Origin: DALYCO01 sp964535545
Lineage (GTDB): Bacteria; Patescibacteriota; Minisyncoccia; Phycocordibacterales; UBA9973
Length of the DNA stretch: 11,903 nucleotides
Direction of reading: 5' to 3'
Assembly (NCBI GenBank): GCA_964535545.1
Contig: CAZHUT010000025.1
Location: 1 to 11,903 of the forward strand
Shown here: positions 1 through 7,328 of the stretch, piece after piece
Layout: each line of letters opens with the position of its first letter
Numbering within the stretch: the stretch's first letter is position 1
The notes under the pieces: generated by a model
The model's database searches: none
Seen by the model: only the letters and a program-made list of their open reading frames with translations
What the model was told of the DNA's origin: nothing
Made by a program: the position numbers and the translations under genes

Positions 1-800
1 CGGAAGAAATGCTTGCATATCTTATAGGTAAAGTAGAAAAAATTTCCAAAAAAATGTTCCGCCCTCGCGTTGTCGTCGGCATTCCGTCTGGCGTAACCAA
101 TGTTGAATCTCGCGCTGTATATGATGCGGCAAAATCAGCCGGTGCCCGCGAAGTGTACCTGATCGAAGAGCCAATGGCTGCAGCTGTCGGTATCCGCATG
201 CCAGTTAAAGACGCAGTCGGTTCAATGATCATCGACATTGGCGGCGGTACAACTGACATCGCAGTCATTTCCCTAGCCGGTATCGTCCGCTCAAAAAACC
301 TGAAAGTTGCCGGAGATAAATTGAATTCAGATATTATTTCATACCTCAAAGACGAATTTAAAATCCTTATCGGTGAGAAGACGGCTGAAAGCGTCAAGAT
401 GGCAGTTGCATCAGTTTTGCCTGGTAATTATCTCGAAGCTCAGGTTCGCGGTCGTGATATGGTTTCCGGTCTGCCTCGCGAAGTGATCATCACAGATTCA
501 GATATCCGCGAAGCAATCGGTCCTTCAATCAACCAGCTCATCGATGGTGTCAAAGAAGTGCTTGAAACGACTCCGCCTGAAATTCTCGGCGACGTTATGC
601 ACCGCGGGATCATTCTCTCAGGTGGCGGCGCGCTCTTGAATGGTCTCGATGTGCTACTTCAGAATGTTTTGAAAATTCCAGTTTACGTGGCCGAAGATCC
701 GCTCACGGCAGTGGCCCGCGGCTGCGGCGTTGTCCTCGACGATCTCGAATACTACAAGGAAGTTTTAATTGAAAGCCAAGATGCAATCACTCCGAGATAG
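1..800 (+). CDS. mreB: Rod-shape protein MreB, 5'-truncated by the window edge
   Basis: Actin-like ATPase that forms filaments under the inner membrane and guides lateral cell-wall synthesis. The reading frame is open to the window edge (codons from base 3), so the ATG at 9 is internal. About 266 C-terminal residues are present out of the usual 330-350; the missing part holds the first phosphate loop. Visible family motifs are GIPSGVTNVE with the following helix, IEEPMAAAVG, the phosphate-2 motif DIGGGTTDIAVIS and the adenosine motif GIILSGGGALLNG. The C-terminus (ARGCGVVLDDLEYY) is the normal MreB end. The last 32 nt overlap mreC, so the two are expected to be co-transcribed and possibly translationally coupled. 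Assignment is secure; the true start and promoter lie upstream of the window. Confidence 0.95.
   Translation, partial: EEMLAYLIGKVEKISKKMFRPRVVVGIPSGVTNVESRAVYDAAKSAGAREVYLIEEPMAAAVGIRMPVKDAVGSMIIDIGGGTTDIAVISLAGIVRSKNLKVAGDKLNSDIISYLKDEFKILIGEKTAESVKMAVASVLPGNYLEAQVRGRDMVSGLPREVIITDSDIREAIGPSINQLIDGVKEVLETTPPEILGDVMHRGIILSGGGALLNGLDVLLQNVLKIPVYVAEDPLTAVARGCGVVLDDLEYYKEVLIESQDAITPR
757..762 (+). promoter_or_regulatory. Ribosome binding site of mreC
   Basis: AGGAAG inside the end of mreB, 6 nt before the TTG at 769 and 18 nt before the ATG at 781. The spacing favours the TTG. It is one of the few clear Shine-Dalgarno-like sequences in this window. Confidence 0.55.
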
Positions 801-1569
801 AAATAGAACAAAACATACTCGGTTGAAAATTGGTCTCAGTGTTGGTTTTCTCATTCTTTTAATTTTTTTGGCTCCAGTTATTTTTCCTAAATTAAGCAGC
901 GGTTTCCGCGGTGCTTTTTCGCCGCTCTGGAAATTGGAAAATAATATTGGTGCCAACATGCATACTTTTTTTTCAGGCTTCAAAACTCGCCGAGCATTGG
1001 ATAAGGAAAATACAGAATTGAAAAATAAACTGGCTGAACAGGAAGTGAAACTCGTTGATCGAAATGCGTTAGCCGGAGAAAATGAGGCGCTGAAAGAATT
1101 GCTCGGCCGAAAGGAAAAAAGCAATCTCGTGTTGAGTACTATCTTGGTCAAACCGGGCCGTTCTATTTACGATACCATCATTATTGATCTTGGAAGTAAT
1201 GCAGGAATTGCTGTCGGTGCTAACGTTTACGCGTATGAAAGCGTGCCTGTGGGGACTGTAACATCTGTCACGGCAAATACTGCGACAGTGACATTGTTTT
1301 CAACCGCTGGCCAGAAAACTAACGGACGTCTTGAAAGTAAAAACATTGACGTAGAACTGCTTGGCCGAGGTGGCGGTAATTTCGAACTTAAGGTTCCGCG
1401 TGATGTGACACTCGAGCCTGGCATGAGTATATTGTTGCCAAGTATCAAACCTGCCGTTATCGCTGTGGTGGCAAAAAGTATTACTGACCCTCGAGATCCG
1501 GTCCAAACATTCCTACTAACTTCACCAGTAAATATAAATGAACTCAATTGGGTGGAAGTAGCACACTAA
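769..1569 (+). CDS. mreC: Rod-shape-determining protein MreC
   Basis: Bitopic membrane protein that links MreB filaments to the extracytoplasmic wall-synthesis machinery. From the TTG at 769 it is 266 residues, a normal length. The order is the family's: a basic N-terminus (1-20), one membrane helix (about 21-39), a charged coiled coil (about 75-116) and the beta-rich MreC domain (about 120-265, containing DLGSNAGIAVGANVYA and VGTVTSVTANTATVTLFS). Start choice: AGGAAG at 757-762 lies 6 nt before the TTG at 769, a good ribosome-site distance, while the ATG at 781 (13 nt shorter leader of MreC) has only a weak purine stretch before it; 781 remains possible. It overlaps the end of mreB by 32 nt. 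The usual downstream partners mreD, mrdA/PBP2 and rodA do not follow; tgt does, after 14 nt. Confidence 0.9.
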   Translation: MKAKMQSLRDRNRTKHTRLKIGLSVGFLILLIFLAPVIFPKLSSGFRGAFSPLWKLENNIGANMHTFFSGFKTRRALDKENTELKNKLAEQEVKLVDRNALAGENEALKELLGRKEKSNLVLSTILVKPGRSIYDTIIIDLGSNAGIAVGANVYAYESVPVGTVTSVTANTATVTLFSTAGQKTNGRLESKNIDVELLGRGGGNFELKVPRDVTLEPGMSILLPSIKPAVIAVVAKSITDPRDPVQTFLLTSPVNINELNWVEVAH

Positions 1570-1583
1570 TCTGAAGAAAACCT

Positions 1584-2789
1584 GTGAAAAAATTCAATTT
1601 TGAAATCACAACTAAACACGGTTCTATGGCGCGAGCCGGTATCATGCATACGCCGCATGGAGATATTTTGACGCCGTCATTTGTGCCGGTAGGTACCAAA
1701 GCAACGGTTAAAAGCATTACACCAGAAATGCTGGCCGAACTTGGTGCTCAAGTTATGCTGGCTAATACATACCATTTGTACTTACAGCCAGGAGATGAAT
1801 TGGTGGCCCGAGCCGGGGGTTTTGGGACATTTATGAATTGGAAGAAGCCGACCATGACTGACTCAGGTGGCTTCCAGGTTTTTTCTCTTGGAGCTGCATA
1901 CGGAAAAGAACTTTCAAAAGTGGTTAAGGAAATCGATGTTTCATTTCAGATCCCGGAACGATCGAGCATTGATGACGGCTTGCCTCGGTTAGCAAAAATT
2001 GGCAATGACGGCGTTTCTTTTCGATCGCACATTGACGGTAGTGAACACTACTTTACTGCAGAAAAATCAATTGAAATCCAGCACAACCTTGGCGCCGACA
2101 TAATTTTTGCCTTCGACGAATGTACATCACCGGCCGAAGATCGTCGTTATCAGGAAGAGGCATTGGAGCGAACACATGCTTGGGCTCGACGCTCGCTTGC
2201 ATACCACCAGTCAAAAGAGAATGCTAATTATCAGGCGCTTTTTGGTGTAGTGCAGGGCGGGCGAGACGAAGAACTTCGCCGTCGCAGCGCTCAGGTTTTG
2301 GGAGCGATGGATTTTGATGGCTACGGCATTGGTGGCTCGTTTGATAAGAACGATTTGCATAGCGCAGTAAAGTGGGTCAATGAAGAATTGCCGGAAGACA
2401 AGCCGCGCCACCTGCTCGGCATTGGTGAGCCTGAAGATTTGTTTGCCGGAGTAGAGCATGGCGTAGATTTTTTTGATTGCGTGGCGCCGACTCGAAATGG
2501 TAGAACTGGAACACTCTATACAAAGAACGGAAAAGTTAACATTATGAACACGGCCTTTCAGAATGATTTTTCGCCGATGGAAGAAGGTTGTGGTTGTTAT
2601 ACATGTAAAAATTACACTCGTGCATACCTGGCACATCTGTTTCGTGCTAAGGAGATGATGGGATCAACTCTGGCAACCATTCACAATCTGTACTTTATCG
2701 TGAACCTGGTCGCGCGCATGCGCGCGACCATCATCGACGGCACGTTCGATGACTTTAAAAAAGAATTCTTAACCACATACTCATCATGA
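1584..2789 (+). CDS. tgt: tRNA-guanine transglycosylase (queuine tRNA-ribosyltransferase)
   Basis: Exchanges the guanine at the wobble position of GUN-anticodon tRNAs for a 7-deazaguanine base (preQ1 in most bacteria) in the queuosine pathway. Seen: the general-base motif DSGGFQ (Asp93), FDECTSPAE (about 178-185), GVVQGG (221-226), HLLGIGEPEDL, the nucleophile motif FDCVAPTRNGR (Asp298) and a complete zinc site CGCYTC (Cys336, 338, 341) with His367. The GTG start at 1584 gives the expected N-terminus; GAAG 7 nt upstream is a weak ribosome site. At 401 residues it is about 30 longer than usual, because residues 104-144 replace a segment of about 10 residues in the E. coli enzyme, and the usual GGLAVGE segment reads GGSFDKN. 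No other queuosine gene is in the window, so base supply (own synthesis or salvage) is unknown. The stop overlaps the next gene by 4 nt. Confidence 0.95.
   Translation: MKKFNFEITTKHGSMARAGIMHTPHGDILTPSFVPVGTKATVKSITPEMLAELGAQVMLANTYHLYLQPGDELVARAGGFGTFMNWKKPTMTDSGGFQVFSLGAAYGKELSKVVKEIDVSFQIPERSSIDDGLPRLAKIGNDGVSFRSHIDGSEHYFTAEKSIEIQHNLGADIIFAFDECTSPAEDRRYQEEALERTHAWARRSLAYHQSKENANYQALFGVVQGGRDEELRRRSAQVLGAMDFDGYGIGGSFDKNDLHSAVKWVNEELPEDKPRHLLGIGEPEDLFAGVEHGVDFFDCVAPTRNGRTGTLYTKNGKVNIMNTAFQNDFSPMEEGCGCYTCKNYTRAYLAHLFRAKEMMGSTLATIHNLYFIVNLVARMRATIIDGTFDDFKKEFLTTYSS
2707..2730. repeat. 24-bp perfect GC-rich palindrome inside tgt
   Basis: Bases 2707-2718 (TGGTCGCGCGCA) are the exact reverse complement of 2719-2730. 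As RNA this would fold into a 10-bp stem with a CATG tetraloop. It lies in frame in tgt, encoding part of LVARMRATI near the C-terminus, about 56 nt before the next gene's start. It is much more GC-rich than its surroundings. Its role is unknown; it could affect translation of the downstream gene, transcript stability, or simply reflect codon choice. Confidence 0.85.
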
Positions 2790-3136
2790 GACCAGAAAAA
2801 GGATTTTACTATCATTACAAACGTGATCCGAAAGCGGCAGTAAATGAATACGCTTATGAGGTTATTGGCACTGCTTTTTCCACTGAAGCCGGCAGCAAGG
2901 TATTTACCGGCGACACGACAGAATTTGAGAAAAGCGAAGTGGTGATTTATCAGCCTCTGTATGAAAGTGCACTAGTATACGGAGCAGGAAAATTATTTTG
3001 GACTCGTCCGGTCTCAATGTTCCTGGAGAAGGTGACAGATGCGAACGGCAATGAGACGCCTCGGTTTATAAAGATTACCGATCCGGCTATTATCAAGGAA
3101 CTGGAAGCAATCAGAAACAAGCTCTATGGCGCCTAA
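2786..3136 (+). CDS. DUF1653 domain protein
   Basis: A 116-residue soluble protein of unknown function. It carries the DUF1653 pattern: N-terminal GFYYHYKRDP followed by YEVIGTAFSTE (about 6-35), VVIYQPLYES (about 52-61), FWTRPVSMFLEKV (about 70-82) and PRFIKI. It is longer than many DUF1653 proteins (about 70-80 residues) owing to an insertion around residues 15-22, another around 37-46, and a C-terminal helix (about 100-114). The ATG overlaps the tgt stop (ATGA at 2786-2789), a typical coupling arrangement, and its end overlaps galE by 11 nt. The operon position says only that it is made together with tgt and galE; no function can be assigned from sequence. Confidence 0.85.
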   Translation: MRPEKGFYYHYKRDPKAAVNEYAYEVIGTAFSTEAGSKVFTGDTTEFEKSEVVIYQPLYESALVYGAGKLFWTRPVSMFLEKVTDANGNETPRFIKITDPAIIKELEAIRNKLYGA

Positions 3137-4148
3137 AAAGATTTTGGTTACCGGCGGCGCTGGATATATTGGTTCGCATACTATCATCGAATTGCTTGAA
3201 GCCGGCTATGAAGTTGTTTCGGTCGATAATTTTTCTCATGGTTCCAAAAAAGCTTTTGATCGAATCCAAAAAATCACTGGCGTGAAAGTCAGAAATTATA
3301 CTGTCGATCTTACTGACGGAAAGAAAACTGAAGCAATTTTTAAAAAAGAAAAATCATTTGCCGGCATCATCCATTTTGCGGCTTTTAAATCCGTTGGGGA
3401 ATCTGTAGCAGATCCTTATAAATATTTTAAAAATAATGTAGGCTCACTGCTTGCAATAATTGCCTGCGCAGAAAAATACAAAGTTCCTTCATTGGTTTTT
3501 TCTTCATCCTGTTCGGTGTATGGAAATGTAAAGAAACTGCCTGTTTCTGAGACCACTCCTTTGGGAGCTGTAGAGTCTCCATACGCACGAACAAAGCAAA
3601 TGGGGGAAATGATGTTTGAAGATATGGCTAAGGGAAAAGGCGGAACCAAGTCTTTGGCTCTTCGATATTTCAACCCAGCAGGTGCGCACGTTTCGGGGTT
3701 GCTTGGTGAACTTCCTTCTGGCCGACCGGATAATCTTGTGCCAGTGATTACCGAGACAGGAATCGGCAAACGTCCTTCAATGACGGTTTTTGGAACTGAC
3801 TACAAAACTCGCGATGGCAGTGCCGTGCGAGATTACGTACATGTTTCTGATATTGCTCGGGCACATGTCTTGGCTCTTGAAACTCTAGCAAAAAAGAATG
3901 CGAAAAAATATGACGTTATCAATCTTGGGACTGGAAAGGGTGTAACTGTTCTAGAAATGATCAAAACATTTGAAAAAGTTTCTGGAAAGAAATTAAACTA
4001 TACAATCGGTCCGCGAAGAGGAGGGGATATTGAAGCGGTATATTCGGATACTAGGAAAGCAAGAAAGGTTCTTGGCTGGAAGCCGAAGTATAGCCTGGTA
4101 GAAATGATGGCATCGGCATGGAAGTGGCAGCAGAATTTAGACAAATAA
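3126..4148 (+). CDS. galE: UDP-glucose 4-epimerase
   Basis: Interconverts UDP-glucose and UDP-galactose in the cytoplasm using tightly bound NAD; here it probably feeds surface-polysaccharide or glycoprotein synthesis. It is an extended short-chain dehydrogenase/reductase with the Rossmann motif GGAGYIG (10-16), the AAFKSVGES segment (85-93), SSSCSVYG with the catalytic-site Ser (126-133) and the catalytic Tyr153-xxx-Lys157 (YARTK). RYFNPAGAH and the C-terminal NLGTGKGVTVLEMI and LGWKPKYSL segments match GalE. Length (340) is normal. The ATG at 3126 overlaps the preceding gene by 11 nt; no clear ribosome site is seen, so translation may depend on upstream genes. It is the last gene of the mreB operon and is followed by a hairpin. 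Specificity for GlcNAc forms cannot be excluded. Confidence 0.93.
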   Translation: MAPKKILVTGGAGYIGSHTIIELLEAGYEVVSVDNFSHGSKKAFDRIQKITGVKVRNYTVDLTDGKKTEAIFKKEKSFAGIIHFAAFKSVGESVADPYKYFKNNVGSLLAIIACAEKYKVPSLVFSSSCSVYGNVKKLPVSETTPLGAVESPYARTKQMGEMMFEDMAKGKGGTKSLALRYFNPAGAHVSGLLGELPSGRPDNLVPVITETGIGKRPSMTVFGTDYKTRDGSAVRDYVHVSDIARAHVLALETLAKKNAKKYDVINLGTGKGVTVLEMIKTFEKVSGKKLNYTIGPRRGGDIEAVYSDTRKARKVLGWKPKYSLVEMMASAWKWQQNLDK

Positions 4149-4178
4149 AAAAGCCGGTGATACAATTCATCACCGGTT
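4146..4178. terminator. Hairpin terminator between convergent genes
   Basis: The arm ccggtgat (4154-4161) pairs perfectly with atcaccgg (4169-4176) around a 7-nt loop; two more pairs (one G-U) extend it to 4152-4178. On the minus strand the hairpin is followed at once by a run of T (complement of the A run at 4147-4152), so it is a proper intrinsic terminator for the minus-strand gene at 4210. On the plus strand, after galE, it is followed only by an AT-rich stretch and would be a weaker stop. Confidence 0.75.
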
Positions 4179-4209
4179 ATATATAAAATGCATGCCTTAA
4201 AAGAAAATT

Positions 4210-4587
4210 CTAACCTAGGTATGTATATACCGCGTCTCCGTTGAGGCTATCTAATACTGTGTATGTGCTTCCGATGTTTAAATTATTTCTATGCCGAAGA
4301 GCTAGGACTTTGGGGTAACCCTTAGCATCGGGAACCATAATCGTGTAGATTGCGTGTTTACCTGAAATGTTAGTCTCTGTTAAGATTTTAACCTCGGTTC
4401 CCACTTGCAATTCATATACCTCGATGGGTATACCCTTGTAGGTAAATTCAGAAATAATCCAAACAAGAGCGCAGATAACTAGTAGGGCAAAAAACAACAG
4501 TATTGAAATTTTTAACACAATGACTGATGTTAAAAATCCCACCAAAGATACTGCCAAAATTGCTTTTAAGTATGTTAATTTTCTCAT
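4210..4587 (-). CDS. Small membrane protein of unknown function
   Basis: A 125-residue protein not recognised as a member of a known family. It has a basic start (MRKLTYLK), two adjacent hydrophobic segments (about 8-25 and 28-46, separated by LKIS) that should form a membrane hairpin, and a polar C-terminal part (about 50-125) rich in beta-prone residues with repeated K-V/Y-T-V patterns, resembling a small beta domain. It is transcribed against its neighbours, between the galE operon and uvrB, and ends at a terminator. A candidate promoter lies in the intergenic region (TTGACT at 4633-4628, 15 bp, TGTAAT at 4612-4607 on the minus strand). No clear Shine-Dalgarno sequence precedes the ATG at 4587. 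Coding status is supported by the clean membrane topology and its fit between promoter and terminator. Confidence 0.7.
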   Translation of the reverse strand: MRKLTYLKAILAVSLVGFLTSVIVLKISILLFFALLVICALVWIISEFTYKGIPIEVYELQVGTEVKILTETNISGKHAIYTIMVPDAKGYPKVLALRHRNNLNIGSTYTVLDSLNGDAVYTYLG

Positions 4588-4606
4588 CGCTTAATTTTTT
4601 AAAAAC

Positions 4607-4633
4607 ATTACAATATAATCACTTGTCAGTCAA
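4607..4633 (-). promoter_or_regulatory. Candidate promoter of the small membrane protein
   Basis: On the minus strand TTGACT (4633-4628, 5 of 6 to consensus) is followed after 15 bp by TGTAAT (4612-4607, 5 of 6). The spacer is shorter than the ideal 17 bp. A TATAAT on the plus strand at 4614-4619 overlaps it and could serve uvrB, so the region may be bidirectional. Confidence 0.4.
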
Positions 4634-4652
4634 CAAATCTTATTGGCTTGGC

Positions 4653-4672
4653 TGGTATGCTACACTATACAT
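4653..4672 (+). promoter_or_regulatory. Candidate start-proximal -10 element of uvrB
   Basis: TGGTATGCT (4653-4661) is an extended -10 type sequence (TG-n-TATGCT) ending 11 nt before the uvrB ATG; the overlapping TACACT (4661-4666) would put the transcript start exactly on the ATG at 4673. No good -35 is visible at normal distance and there is no Shine-Dalgarno sequence. The TATAAT at 4614-4619 is an alternative that would give a leader of about 47 nt. Confidence 0.4.
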
Positions 4673-6736
4673 ATGGCCAAGAGCCTTTTTAATTTACAGA
4701 GCGAATACAAGCCTTCTGGAGACCAGCCAGAGGCGATTGCCGGCCTGGTAAGGGGCTTGGATAAGGGTATGCGCAAACAGACCCTTCTTGGTGCTACTGG
4801 AACAGGAAAGACCTTTACCATCGCCAATGTCATCCAGCAGCACGGTAAACCGACCCTCGTTATCGCCCACAACAAAACTTTGGCGGCTCAGCTAGCTCAG
4901 GAGTTCCGAGAATTTTTTCCAGATCATGCAGTACATTATTTTGTCTCATATTACGACTATTACCAGCCGGAAGCCTATTTACCAACAACAGATACGTATA
5001 TTGAAAAAGAAGCTCAGATCAATGAAGAAATTGATCGTCTTCGCCATGCTTCAACACAGTCACTCTTGACCCGCAAAGACGTGATTATTGTCGCATCGGT
5101 TTCTTGCATTTACGGCTTGGGTTCGCCAAAAGAATATGAAAAGCGAAATTTGAAATTAAGTGTTGGTGACAAAATTTCACGATTGGAAATCATGCAGCGT
5201 CTGATCAGCGTGCAATTTGAACGAACCAATGCCGATCTTACCTCCGGAAGTTTCCGATCAATCGGTTCAAAAGTGGATATTATGCCGACATCTGAAACAT
5301 TTATATATCAAGTGCAGCTTGAGGGAGACAAGATTGCGGCAATCCTCAAAATTGATCCAGTTTCTTCAAAAGTTATGGCTGAAGAAAAAACCGTTTTCAT
5401 CTTTCCGGCAAAACATTTCATTACTGATGATGCGATTAAGGAGTCTGCCATCAAATCTATCAAACTTGAACTTGCTCACCAATTGAAGGTTTTTGAAAAA
5501 GAAGGAAAACTTTTAGAAGCAGAACGTATCAAGCGCCGTACGAATTACGACTTGGCTATGATCCGCGAAATGGGCTACTGCTCAGGTATTGAAAACTATT
5601 CACGACATCTTTCAGGAAAGCAGGCAGGCGAACCGCCGGAAACATTGCTCTCATATTTTCCGCATGACAAAAACGGCAAGCCGGAATTTTTGACGGTGAT
5701 CGATGAATCACATGTGACTTTGCCGCAGCTGAATGGTATGTATGCCGGTGATGCCTCACGAAAAAATACTTTGGTTGAATTCGGTTTCCGATTGCCGTCA
5801 GCAAAAGACAACCGTCCGCTCAAGTACCCAGAATTTGAAGAACGAATCGGCCAGGTGATTTATACTTCAGCAACGCCAAGCAACTACGAGCGAACTGAAA
5901 GCGAGCAGATCGTTGAGCAGATCATTCGTCCTACCGGCTTGATTGATCCGGAAATCGTTTTGCGCCCGATCATTGAAAAGGGATCATTTGCTGGCCAAAT
6001 TCAGGATTTTATTACTGAAGCAGTGACGACTATTAAGGGCGGCGGCCGTGTTTTGGCTACGACTTTGACCAAGAAAATGGCTGAAGACCTCGCGCAGTAC
6101 CTTAAAGAACGAGGTATGAAATCTGAATACTTGCACAGTGATGTGAAGACAATTGATCGTATCAAAATCCTCACCAGTTTCCGCCGTGGTGAATTCGACT
6201 GTCTCGTCGGTGTTAACTTACTCCGCGAAGGTTTGGATTTGCCGGAAGTGGAACTTATTGGAATCCTTGATGCAGACAAGGAAGGATTTTTGCGTTCAGA
6301 AACGTCGCTCATCCAGACCATTGGCCGTGCAGCTCGAAACGTGAAGGGACGAGTTATTCTCTACGCGGACAATATGACCGGTTCAATGGAACGTGCAATT
6401 AGCGAAACAAATCGCCGTCGTGAGATCCAGATGGCTTATAACAAAAAACACGGCATCACTCCAAAGACAATTATCAAAAAGATTAAAGATATTTCACAAG
6501 AGCTTGAAAGTGAGCATGAAAAATCTGTTGCATTTAACTTGGCTATTGATAGTGAAATTTTCAAAAAGGATCCGAAAAAATTGATTAAACTCAAGGAAGA
6601 AGAAATGGCTGAAGCCGTCAAAGAACTCGATTTCGAAACGGCCGCTATTTTACGTGATGAGATCCGCGCATTACAGGCAAAGTTGCCTCCATCTCCAAAG
6701 CGCAAATTAAAAAAGGGAGAAATCCTTATTGATTAG
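4673..6736 (+). CDS. uvrB: Excinuclease ABC subunit B (UvrB)
   Basis: Helicase-like, damage-verifying subunit of UvrABC nucleotide excision repair; it is loaded on DNA by UvrA and recruits UvrC. The 687 residues are a full-length protein: Walker A GATGTGKT (40-47), the beta-hairpin region YYDYYQPEAY (93-102) that clamps damaged DNA, the DESH motif in TVIDESHVTLPQL, YTSATPSNYE, and the C-terminal helicase motifs LVGVNLLREGLDLPEVELI and QTIGRAARN. A C-terminal UVR domain (about 638-671, ELDFETAAILRDEI) binds UvrC. Start: a TTG at 4643 would add 10 residues, but MAKSLFNLQSEYKPSGDQPE from the ATG at 4673 matches the family N-terminus. uvrA and uvrC are not in the window. Its last 11 nt overlap the end of the convergent glycosylase gene. 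No LexA-like box was recognised upstream. Confidence 0.96.
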   Translation: MAKSLFNLQSEYKPSGDQPEAIAGLVRGLDKGMRKQTLLGATGTGKTFTIANVIQQHGKPTLVIAHNKTLAAQLAQEFREFFPDHAVHYFVSYYDYYQPEAYLPTTDTYIEKEAQINEEIDRLRHASTQSLLTRKDVIIVASVSCIYGLGSPKEYEKRNLKLSVGDKISRLEIMQRLISVQFERTNADLTSGSFRSIGSKVDIMPTSETFIYQVQLEGDKIAAILKIDPVSSKVMAEEKTVFIFPAKHFITDDAIKESAIKSIKLELAHQLKVFEKEGKLLEAERIKRRTNYDLAMIREMGYCSGIENYSRHLSGKQAGEPPETLLSYFPHDKNGKPEFLTVIDESHVTLPQLNGMYAGDASRKNTLVEFGFRLPSAKDNRPLKYPEFEERIGQVIYTSATPSNYERTESEQIVEQIIRPTGLIDPEIVLRPIIEKGSFAGQIQDFITEAVTTIKGGGRVLATTLTKKMAEDLAQYLKERGMKSEYLHSDVKTIDRIKILTSFRRGEFDCLVGVNLLREGLDLPEVELIGILDADKEGFLRSETSLIQTIGRAARNVKGRVILYADNMTGSMERAISETNRRREIQMAYNKKHGITPKTIIKKIKDISQELESEHEKSVAFNLAIDSEIFKKDPKKLIKLKEEEMAEAVKELDFETAAILRDEIRALQAKLPPSPKRKLKKGEILID

Positions 6737-7307
6737 CAATTTTCTTCAACGCCAACGGAATTTTCTTGAAGTCCTTCAAGAGCGTCTCGCGCATGCCGCC
6801 ATTATAGAGCGCCGATGCCGGATGATAGAGCGGCAGGAAGTAGTTTGTTTCAATGCGATTGAATTTTTTATGAATGAGCTTGCCATGAGCTTCGCTGATT
6901 TTTAATTCAGGAAAGAAGTCGTTCATTGAATGGCGCCCGAGAAAAACCACAAGCTTCGGCTTAATGAAATTCAATTCTTCATACAGCCAGTCACTGCAGG
7001 CTTTCTTTTCTTCCGGTTCGGGATCGCGATTATTTGGTGGGCGATACTTCACGATGTTGGTTATGTAAATATCTTCGCGTTTCATTTTGACTGACTCGAG
7101 CATTTCAGCCAGGAATTTTCCAGCAGCGCCGATAAACGGCCGGCCACCCTCATCCTCTTTTTTGCCGGGCGCTTCGCCAATGAAGACAACTTCTGCTTGC
7201 GGATTACCATCGCCGAATACAGCTCGGGAAGCAGTTTTTCTGAGTTCACAGGTGCAGTCCCTTTCCCAGCGTTCGTGAATTTTAAGCAGTCCTTCGGCCT
7301 TGTTCAT
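6726..7307 (-). CDS. Uracil-DNA glycosylase, family 4 type
   Basis: Removes uracil from DNA as the first step of base excision repair. The 193 residues show the active-site motif GEAPGKKEDEGGRPFIGAAG (44-63), TNIVKYRPPNNRDP (83-96), the LVVFLGRHS segment (119-127) and the C-terminal HPAS motif (in LYHPASALYN). Family 4 enzymes carry a 4Fe-4S cluster on four Cys. Here the N-terminal pair is spaced CTC (Cys18, Cys20) rather than Cys-x2-Cys, the third ligand position is Tyr88 in KYRPP where the family has KCRPP, and Cys104 is kept; the cluster may be absent or altered. A family 5-like or related superfamily member is less likely. The gene is tail-to-tail with uvrB, overlapping it by 11 nt. TATACT lies 8 nt before the ATG and there is no Shine-Dalgarno sequence. 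Confidence 0.88.
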   Translation of the reverse strand: MNKAEGLLKIHERWERDCTCELRKTASRAVFGDGNPQAEVVFIGEAPGKKEDEGGRPFIGAAGKFLAEMLESVKMKREDIYITNIVKYRPPNNRDPEPEEKKACSDWLYEELNFIKPKLVVFLGRHSMNDFFPELKISEAHGKLIHKKFNRIETNYFLPLYHPASALYNGGMRETLLKDFKKIPLALKKIANQ

Positions 7308-7323
7308 ATACAGCTAGTATACT
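7308..7323 (-). promoter_or_regulatory. Start-proximal -10 of the uracil-DNA glycosylase gene
   Basis: On the minus strand TATACT (7321-7316) ends 8 nt before the ATG at 7307, predicting a transcript start at about 7309 and a leader of about 2 nt. No -35 is visible, since the upstream space is taken by the terminator of the preceding gene. The 10-mer AGTATACTAG here also occurs at the promoter before 8612. Confidence 0.45.
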
Positions 7324-7328
7324 GATAT

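Noticed and set aside
2787..2789. Possible UGA recoding as glycine, known in some CPR groups
   Set aside because: The TGA ends tgt exactly at the expected length and overlaps the next ATG; no UGA interrupts a conserved gene, so the standard bacterial code fits.
4643..4672. Upstream TTG start extending UvrB by 10 residues
   Set aside because: The added residues do not match the UvrB N-terminus, no ribosome site precedes the TTG, and the stretch overlaps the likely -10 element.
4527..4751. Plus-strand open frame crossing the 4588-4672 intergenic region
   Set aside because: It overlaps the membrane protein gene on one side and uvrB on the other in a different frame, crosses promoter elements, and shows no protein-like pattern.
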